From NCBI GenBank assembly GCA_031254385.1, contig JAIRUO010000132.1, positions 1 through 10,724 of the forward strand: a stretch of 10,724 nucleotides of DNA. The letters are read 5' to 3'. The notes under the pieces are model-generated. The model saw only the letters and a program-made list of their open reading frames with translations, searched no databases and was not told the origin of the DNA. The DNA comes from Treponema sp. GTDB taxonomy: Bacteria > Spirochaetota > Spirochaetia > Treponematales > Breznakiellaceae. Position 1 is the first letter of the stretch. Each line of letters starts with the position of its first letter. A program made the translations under genes and the position numbers. This document shows, in pieces, positions 7,336 to 10,724 of this stretch.

Positions 7336-7351
7336 GCGGCATGGCTGCCGC
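7336..7351. repeat. Hairpin 1 of a palindrome cluster
   Basis: Perfect 6-bp stem GCGGCA / TGCCGC with loop TGGC. It is followed only by a weak T-run, so it is not a convincing terminator alone. It is the first of three hairpins packed into 90 bp. Confidence 0.6.
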
Positions 7352-7368
7352 TGTTTGTAAGTTCAAAT

Positions 7369-7389
7369 GACGAATGCACAGCATTCGTC
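7369..7389. repeat. Hairpin 2 of a palindrome cluster
   Basis: Perfect 9-bp stem, GACGAATGC (7369-7377) pairing with 7381-7389, with a three-base loop ACA. There is no T-tract, so its role is unlikely to be intrinsic termination. It sits two bases before hairpin 3. Confidence 0.65.
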
Positions 7390-7391
7390 GA

Positions 7392-7425
7392 GGCATAAAA
7401 ACGGCATGGATGCCGTTTTTATGCC
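7392..7425. terminator. Bidirectional Rho-independent terminator (hairpin 3)
   Basis: A perfect 15-bp stem pairs 7392-7406 with 7411-7425 around a TGGA loop. Its inner part is five A, CGGCA, loop, TGCCG, five T, the usual layout of an intrinsic terminator that works from either side. It would end transcripts from the TPR gene and separate them from the unit starting at 7521. Confidence 0.7.
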
Positions 7426-7520
7426 CCACGCCCGCTAAGCCACCGGTAGGGCTTTCCCTTCTCTCCTTAAGGATTGAGCTTGTTATATTTTCTCAAATGA
7501 ATTATATAGAACTATAGATC

Positions 7521-8390
7521 ATGAAGATACTGTACATAGCTGAAATAGTCGGCAAGGCCGGGGTTTACGCCTATAAAAAGGCCCTGCCGGAAATAAAAAG
7601 CCAAAAGAAACCTGACTTTATCATTGCCTGCGCTGACGGCGCAACAGGCGGCAACGGCCTGGGCAGGAACCATGCGGCCTATCTGCATAAATTGGGCGCT
7701 AATGTATTAAGCACCGGCGAATGCTGCTTTTACAAGAAGGACCTTACAGAAAACCTGGAAAAGCTCCCATACATACTGCGCCCGCTAAACCTGAATCCTG
7801 AGGCTCCGGGCATTGGCTCCCGGATCTATAAAATTAACCTTAAAAATCCAATCGAACATGAAACGAAGTTTCATGAAGGTAATACCAAGATTGCCGTTGC
7901 CGTACTTCTGGGCCAGAGCGGTTTTACAAGGCTCCACGGCTCCAGCCCTTTCTCTGGACTCGAAGCCCTGCTGGAACGGCTCAGGCAGGAAACGCCCTTC
8001 GTTGTTATTGACTTCCACGCACAGGCAACTGCGGAAAAGCAAACTCTTTTTGCTATTGTCTCCGGCAAATGCTCCGCCGTCATTGGCTCCCATTGCCGGG
8101 TACAAACCGCGGACGATCAAATCCGTAACGGGACAGCCATCATAACAGACGCAGGCCGCACCGGCAGCAGCCTCTCGGTCGGGGGCTGCGATACGTCCTC
8201 GCGTATACAAGAATATGTTTCGGGCATCCCGGACTGGACTAGAGACGCCTGGGAAAAACCAGAACTGCAAGGCGTCCTTATCGATATTGCAGATAACGGC
8301 AAGGCCAGATCCATAGAACGCTTATGCTGGCCTGTGCCAGAAGCCCCTAATATTCCTAAATTAGAAGCTGAGGAAACCATTGATGAATAA
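7521..8390 (+). CDS. YmdB-family (TIGR00282) metallophosphoesterase homologue with altered metal site
   Basis: The 289-residue product aligns along its length with the YmdB family, known as 2',3'-cyclic-nucleotide 2'-phosphodiesterases: MKILYIAEIVGKAG, KPDFIIACADGATGG, YILRPLNLNPEAPGIG, FVVIDFHAQATAEK, VIGSHCRVQTAD, GTAIITDAGRTG, GVLIDI. Against the B. subtilis protein the ligand positions have changed: D8 to E8, E39-N40 to D39-G40, N67-H68 to E67-C68, and the third His of the HxH pair to R193. Only H166 and H191 remain. The fold should be kept, but the di-metal site is remodelled and the protein may be inactive, use another metal or act as a binding protein. E8 falls exactly where D8 does, which supports the ATG at 7521 even though no Shine-Dalgarno precedes it; a TATATA box at 7503-7508 suggests a very short leader. 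It overlaps the next gene by 8 bp, so the three genes to 9794 form one unit. Confidence 0.85.
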   Translation: MKILYIAEIVGKAGVYAYKKALPEIKSQKKPDFIIACADGATGGNGLGRNHAAYLHKLGANVLSTGECCFYKKDLTENLEKLPYILRPLNLNPEAPGIGSRIYKINLKNPIEHETKFHEGNTKIAVAVLLGQSGFTRLHGSSPFSGLEALLERLRQETPFVVIDFHAQATAEKQTLFAIVSGKCSAVIGSHCRVQTADDQIRNGTAIITDAGRTGSSLSVGGCDTSSRIQEYVSGIPDWTRDAWEKPELQGVLIDIADNGKARSIERLCWPVPEAPNIPKLEAEETIDE

Positions 8391-8682
8391 AACAGAAAAG
8401 CCAGAAGACGATATATGTTTTGGCTGCTTAAAAACGGAATGTAAAGACAGGGACATATTTGCTAGTAACAAAGCTAAAATTAAAAACGCAATGAACCGTG
8501 CAGAAATACTTATTGGCCTGGGAATTCCCCTGCTTGCTTTTGTTCTGGGCTTCTTCCTTATTTATGTCCTGTTTCCCGGTTCAAGCGATCCCGCAAGGGC
8601 CGTAGGCGGTGTTGTACTTATGTTTTGCGCAGGTCTTGGGTATTATAAGTATAGATCGAAGAAATCCAGGAGGCCATCATGA
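8383..8682 (+). CDS. Small two-helix membrane protein with N-terminal cysteine cluster
   Basis: A 99-residue protein. ATG at 8383 is chosen over the TTG just before it because GAGGA (8370-8374) is spaced eight bases upstream. The N-terminal soluble part holds C12, C15 and C20 (DDICFGCLKTEC), a CxxC-x4-C arrangement that could bind a metal or act in redox. Two membrane helices follow: about residues 33-55 (ILIGLGIPLLAFVLGFFLIYVLF) and 65-85 (ARAVGGVVLMFCAGLGYYKY), with a strongly basic C-terminus RSKKSRRPS that should stay in the cytoplasm. The layout recalls a shortened RseC/MucC-type protein, but similarity is too low to name it. It overlaps the upstream gene by 8 bp and the downstream gene by 4 bp, so translation is probably coupled. 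Confidence 0.8.
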   Translation: MNKTEKPEDDICFGCLKTECKDRDIFASNKAKIKNAMNRAEILIGLGIPLLAFVLGFFLIYVLFPGSSDPARAVGGVVLMFCAGLGYYKYRSKKSRRPS

Positions 8683-9794
8683 AAAAGATCATTAAGCGCA
8701 TAGCATCGATTACAGGGATTGTTATTGGTTCTGTAATTCTTCTTGCGGCGGGCTTTATCGGCATACTCACCATTACTGAGTACCGACCGGCTGAGATTGA
8801 AAAAATGGAAATACAATACCATGCCGGTTCAGCGGCGCAACCCAGCGGGGCGACGGTTCCCGTATTGTCCCGCCCTTCGAGAGGCGTGCCTTTTAGCCTG
8901 CTTTCCTGGAATATTGGCTATGCCTCTCTTGATGAAAGCCAGGATTTTTTCATGGACGGGGGAAAAGGCATACGGCCTCCAAACGATACCAATGTCAGGC
9001 GCAATCTTGCAGGCATAAGAGATTTTATCAGTGGGACGGACTTCGAAGTTTTGCTCATTCAGGAGATCGATATTGCGTCACGGCGTTCCTATTACATTGA
9101 CCAGCGAGAGTACCTTACAGAGCGTTTTTCCGGTACCTCTGTTTATGCCAATAATTTCCGCTGTATTCTGGTTCCCATACCCTTTCCCGAAGTCATTGGC
9201 AGGGTAGATAGCGGCCTTTTGACAATGAACCGCTTCGAAACCACCGAAGCCTTGAGGATGAGTCTTCCCAATCCATTTTCATGGCCCATACGAGCCGCAA
9301 ATCTTAAACGCTGCCTTCTAGTCAGCCGTATTCCGCTTGCAGGCACCGGGAACGCGGAACTTGTGATCGTGAACCTTCATCTTGAGGCTTACGATTCAAG
9401 CGGTGGGCGGGAGGCCCAGACCAGCGCGCTGCTTGATTTCCTCTACCAGGAATACGCAAAAGGAAACTACTGTATAGCCGGGGGCGACTTCAATCAGAAT
9501 TTCCCAGGCATTGATCCGGTTCGCTTTGCCGTAAAGAACAGCGATTATTTTATACCCGGAGCCCTCAAGCCCTCAGCCCTTGCCCAAGGCTGGCAATTTG
9601 TCGCGGACACGCAGACGCCAAGCTGCCGTCTGCTCAATGAACCTTATTCGCACAATCGCGAAGAAACCCAGCTCTACGTTATAGACGGTTTTATACTTTC
9701 ACCCAATGTGGAATTACTATCGGTAGAAACATTCGATTTGGATTTTAAGTATTCCGATCATAATCCGGTAAAAATGAGGGTGTTGCTAAAGTAA
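8679..9794 (+). CDS. Membrane-anchored endonuclease/exonuclease/phosphatase (EEP) family protein
   Basis: The 371-residue product has an N-terminal membrane anchor (about residues 9-32, after KKIIKR), then an EEP-superfamily catalytic domain (about 72-370) facing the outside. All the usual catalytic residues are visible: N78 (LLSWNIGY), E129 (LLIQEID), H234 (IVNLHLEAY), D270 and N272 (GGDFNQ), D336 (VIDGFIL), and D360-H361 (KYSDHNPV). Family members are Mg-dependent phosphodiester or phosphomonoester hydrolases including DNases, sphingomyelinases and inositol-phosphate phosphatases; the substrate cannot be told from motifs. At the cell surface, nucleic acid or phospholipid scavenging is plausible. 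The ATG at 8679 overlaps the previous stop (ATGA) and is preceded by AGGAGG (8668-8673). It ends the three-gene unit; no hairpin terminator follows before the hsp20 promoter. Confidence 0.88.
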   Translation: MKKIIKRIASITGIVIGSVILLAAGFIGILTITEYRPAEIEKMEIQYHAGSAAQPSGATVPVLSRPSRGVPFSLLSWNIGYASLDESQDFFMDGGKGIRPPNDTNVRRNLAGIRDFISGTDFEVLLIQEIDIASRRSYYIDQREYLTERFSGTSVYANNFRCILVPIPFPEVIGRVDSGLLTMNRFETTEALRMSLPNPFSWPIRAANLKRCLLVSRIPLAGTGNAELVIVNLHLEAYDSSGGREAQTSALLDFLYQEYAKGNYCIAGGDFNQNFPGIDPVRFAVKNSDYFIPGALKPSALAQGWQFVADTQTPSCRLLNEPYSHNREETQLYVIDGFILSPNVELLSVETFDLDFKYSDHNPVKMRVLLK

Positions 9795-9831
9795 AAAACT
9801 ACTGCTTTAGGCGGCATGGATTTTTAGCCCA

Positions 9832-9860
9832 TTGCCAAAACCATCGAAAAGTAGTATATT
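9832..9860 (+). promoter_or_regulatory. Sigma70-type promoter for hsp20
   Basis: TTGCCA (9832-9837) and TATATT (9855-9860) are 17 bp apart, each one base from consensus. Transcription would begin near 9867, so the mRNA would start directly with the hairpin at 9868-9894. A 5-bp inverted repeat TAGTA-TATT-TACTA (9852-9865) overlaps the -10 box. No CIRCE element is present here. Confidence 0.6.
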
Positions 9861-9866
9861 TACTAT

Positions 9867-9957
9867 AGAACGTATCCTGGATCAGGACACGTTCAGAACC
9901 CGTCTTTGCGAGGGTTCAATACAGCCGGGCTATTAAGCCGGCAGCAAGGAGGTTCCT
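9867..9957 (+). promoter_or_regulatory. Structured 5' leader of hsp20, candidate RNA thermometer
   Basis: About 91 nt with several hairpins in a row: GAACGT / ACGTTC enclosing TCCTG-GAT-CAGGA with one internal mismatch (9868-9894); GAACCC (9896-9901) / GGGTTC (9912-9917); GCCGG (9924-9928) / CCGGC (9938-9942); and AGGA-GGT-TCCT (9947-9957), which puts the Shine-Dalgarno AAGGAGG into a weak 4-bp stem directly before the ATG. Serial hairpins ending in a weak one over the ribosome binding site are the layout of ROSE-type thermometers upstream of hsp20 genes, though the ROSE consensus itself is not seen. Confidence 0.45.
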
Positions 9958-10527
9958 ATGAAAGGACCTAAAGGATTTGGGGCAGGTGGCCCCATGGATC
10001 TGGGTACTGTTTTTGATGAGATCTTTGAAGCAGCCCAGAGTTTTCAGGACGAGTTCCAGCGGAATTTCCGCCCGTTTGGCGGAGATGAGCACGGAAACCG
10101 CAGATCGTCTTACTGGTCATTTGACGAAAACACCGATTATTACCCCAACTACTCTTACCCGCCCATGAATGTCTACATGACCGCGGACAGGAGCCTCATC
10201 TTTGAATTTGCCCTGGCCGGCTTTGATGAAAAAGACATCAGCCTTTCCTTCCAGGGGGATTACATGGTGTTCTCGGCTATTGTACCCAAGCCCGATTCTG
10301 CGGACTGTGTTGTTCAGGAGGAAGACTCCAACAACAAGTATTTTAAGCACCGCCTTAAGATGAAGGACATTCAGAAGCAGAAATACTTTGCCCCCCTGGA
10401 CAAATACGCCCAGGAAAAAGTCAAGGCTGTATACAAAAACGGCATACTCAAGGTCTCTATCCCGCCCAAAGAAGAGCCCGACCAGAACGACGGCATCAAG
10501 ATTGAGATAATTAAGGAAGGAGACTAG
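9958..10527 (+). CDS. Hsp20 / alpha-crystallin small heat shock protein
   Basis: Small heat shock proteins are ATP-independent chaperones that hold unfolding proteins until refolding machinery acts. The 189-residue product has a Gly/Phe-rich variable N-terminal arm (1-67) with DIFE-like and FQDEFQRNFRPF segments, an alpha-crystallin domain at about 68-172 (MNVYMTADRSLIFEFALAGFDEKDISLSFQGDYMVFSA; KYFKHRLKMKDIQKQKYFAPL; AVYKNGILKVSIPPKEE), and a C-terminal extension with an IxI motif (IKIEI, 180-184) that docks between dimers in oligomers. A Asp/Glu/Asn insertion (about 112-127) lengthens the loop between strands, making the protein longer than the common 140-160 residues. Start: ATG at 9958 with AAGGAGG five bases upstream. 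It has its own promoter and a structured leader. The stop codon TAG is also the first three bases of a downstream repeat element. Confidence 0.93.
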   Translation: MKGPKGFGAGGPMDLGTVFDEIFEAAQSFQDEFQRNFRPFGGDEHGNRRSSYWSFDENTDYYPNYSYPPMNVYMTADRSLIFEFALAGFDEKDISLSFQGDYMVFSAIVPKPDSADCVVQEEDSNNKYFKHRLKMKDIQKQKYFAPLDKYAQEKVKAVYKNGILKVSIPPKEEPDQNDGIKIEIIKEGD

Positions 10528-10552
10528 GGGTTAGGATGTAGGGGTTAGGGAT
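10525..10552. repeat. Degenerate heptamer repeat, left array (4 units)
   Basis: Four 7-bp units in perfect phase: TAGGGGT, TAGGATG, TAGGGGT, TAGGGAT. The first unit includes the hsp20 stop codon (TAG, 10525-10527). Similar in style to the short tandemly repeated heptamers of cyanobacteria. Confidence 0.75.
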
Positions 10553-10612
10553 CGTAGTTCGAATGACGATACTGCTTCCGGGAAATATCCTGATAATTCG
10601 AATAACGATCCC
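10548..10612. repeat. Central inverted repeat, 16-bp arms
   Basis: GGGATCGT-nn-TTCGAA (10548-10563) pairs with TTCGAA-nn-ACGATCCC (10597-10612) at 14 of 16 positions around a 33-base loop. An outer perfect 13-bp stem pairs 10525-10537 with 10631-10643, so the RNA could fold into one long hairpin downstream of hsp20. It may end transcription or protect the mRNA 3' end, but no T-tract follows. Confidence 0.7.
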
Positions 10613-10625
10613 CGTTCCCTTACTC

Positions 10626-10674
10626 TCTAAATCCTAACCCCTAAATCCTATATCCTAATCCCTATCCCCTATCC
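10626..10674. repeat. Degenerate heptamer repeat, right array (about 7 units)
   Basis: Seven contiguous 7-bp units on the CCTANNN pattern: TCTAAAT, CCTAACC, CCTAAAT, CCTATAT, CCTAATC, CCTATCC, CCTATCC. They are the reverse complement of the left array type, so the two arrays face each other across the central palindrome. Confidence 0.75.
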
Positions 10675-10704
10675 ATTGACAAGAGTGTCAATTCCTATGA
10701 TTAT
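10675..10704 (+). promoter_or_regulatory. Possible promoter and palindrome for the next gene
   Basis: A perfect palindrome ATTGACA-AGAG-TGTCAAT (10675-10692) contains a consensus -35 TTGACA (10676-10681); GATTAT (10699-10704) lies 17 bp on as a weak -10. A perfect TATAAT at 10707-10712 lacks a good -35 at proper spacing. The downstream gene is outside the window. Confidence 0.35.
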
Positions 10705-10724
10705 CTTATAATGAACTCCTTAGC

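Noticed and set aside
7194..7379. Minus-strand 61-codon frame in the spacer
   Set aside because: It starts at a GTG inside hairpin 2, crosses hairpin 1 and ends in an inverted-repeat arm; it has no ribosome binding site and looks like chance coding in repeat DNA.
7785..8380. Minus-strand frames opposite the YmdB-family gene
   Set aside because: Shadows of a gene with family-wide similarity; no independent support.
9795..9957. CIRCE element upstream of hsp20
   Set aside because: No TTAGCACTC or GAGTGCTAA half-site is present in the region.
10525..10674. CRISPR array
   Set aside because: Repeats are 7 bp with no spacers between them and there are no cas genes; this is a short tandem repeat.
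1..10724. tRNA or rRNA genes
   Set aside because: No cloverleaf with a TTCRANYC-type arm and CCA-proximal stem, and no rRNA-like conserved stretches were noticed in the spacers.

Overview
The window looks like a chromosomal segment of a host-associated anaerobic bacterium with mid-range GC. The gene set fits a Treponema-type spirochaete: a compact ethanolamine ammonia-lyase cluster, a soluble class III nucleotidyl cyclase-like protein, a DUF1266 lipoprotein-sized secreted protein and a spacer rich in palindromes. That assignment is inference from gene content; no rRNA or tRNA is present to confirm it.

Left third (1-3434, minus strand): an eutB-eutC-eutA cluster transcribed leftwards, encoding the large and small subunits of adenosylcobalamin-dependent ethanolamine ammonia-lyase and its reactivating factor. 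eutB starts at GTG, eutB and eutC overlap by 4 bp, eutA follows eutC by 10 bp and runs off the left edge. EutC lacks the N-terminal extension that targets the enzyme to microcompartments in enteric bacteria, so the enzyme is probably cytosolic. A good sigma70-like promoter for the cluster lies at 3504-3532.

Middle (3435-7036): a divergent promoter region; a secreted DUF1266 protein with a C-terminal beta-rich domain (plus); a convergent gene for a class III cyclase-like protein whose metal and transition-state residues are kept but whose two base-reading positions are Arg and Asn (minus); and, divergent from it, a tetratricopeptide repeat protein (plus).

Spacer 7037-7520: a possible 45-residue ORF, a long imperfect inverted repeat (7078-7234), and three consecutive hairpins (7336-7425), the last of which resembles a bidirectional terminator.

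Right third (7521-10527, plus strand): a tightly overlapping three-gene unit (a YmdB-family phosphodiesterase homologue with most metal ligands replaced, a small Cys-containing two-helix membrane protein, and a membrane-anchored endonuclease/exonuclease/phosphatase-family enzyme), then a separately promoted Hsp20 small heat shock protein whose roughly 90-nt leader is full of hairpins. The window ends in a repeat element of degenerate 7-bp units arranged as a large inverted repeat that begins exactly at the hsp20 stop codon, followed by a possible promoter for the next gene.
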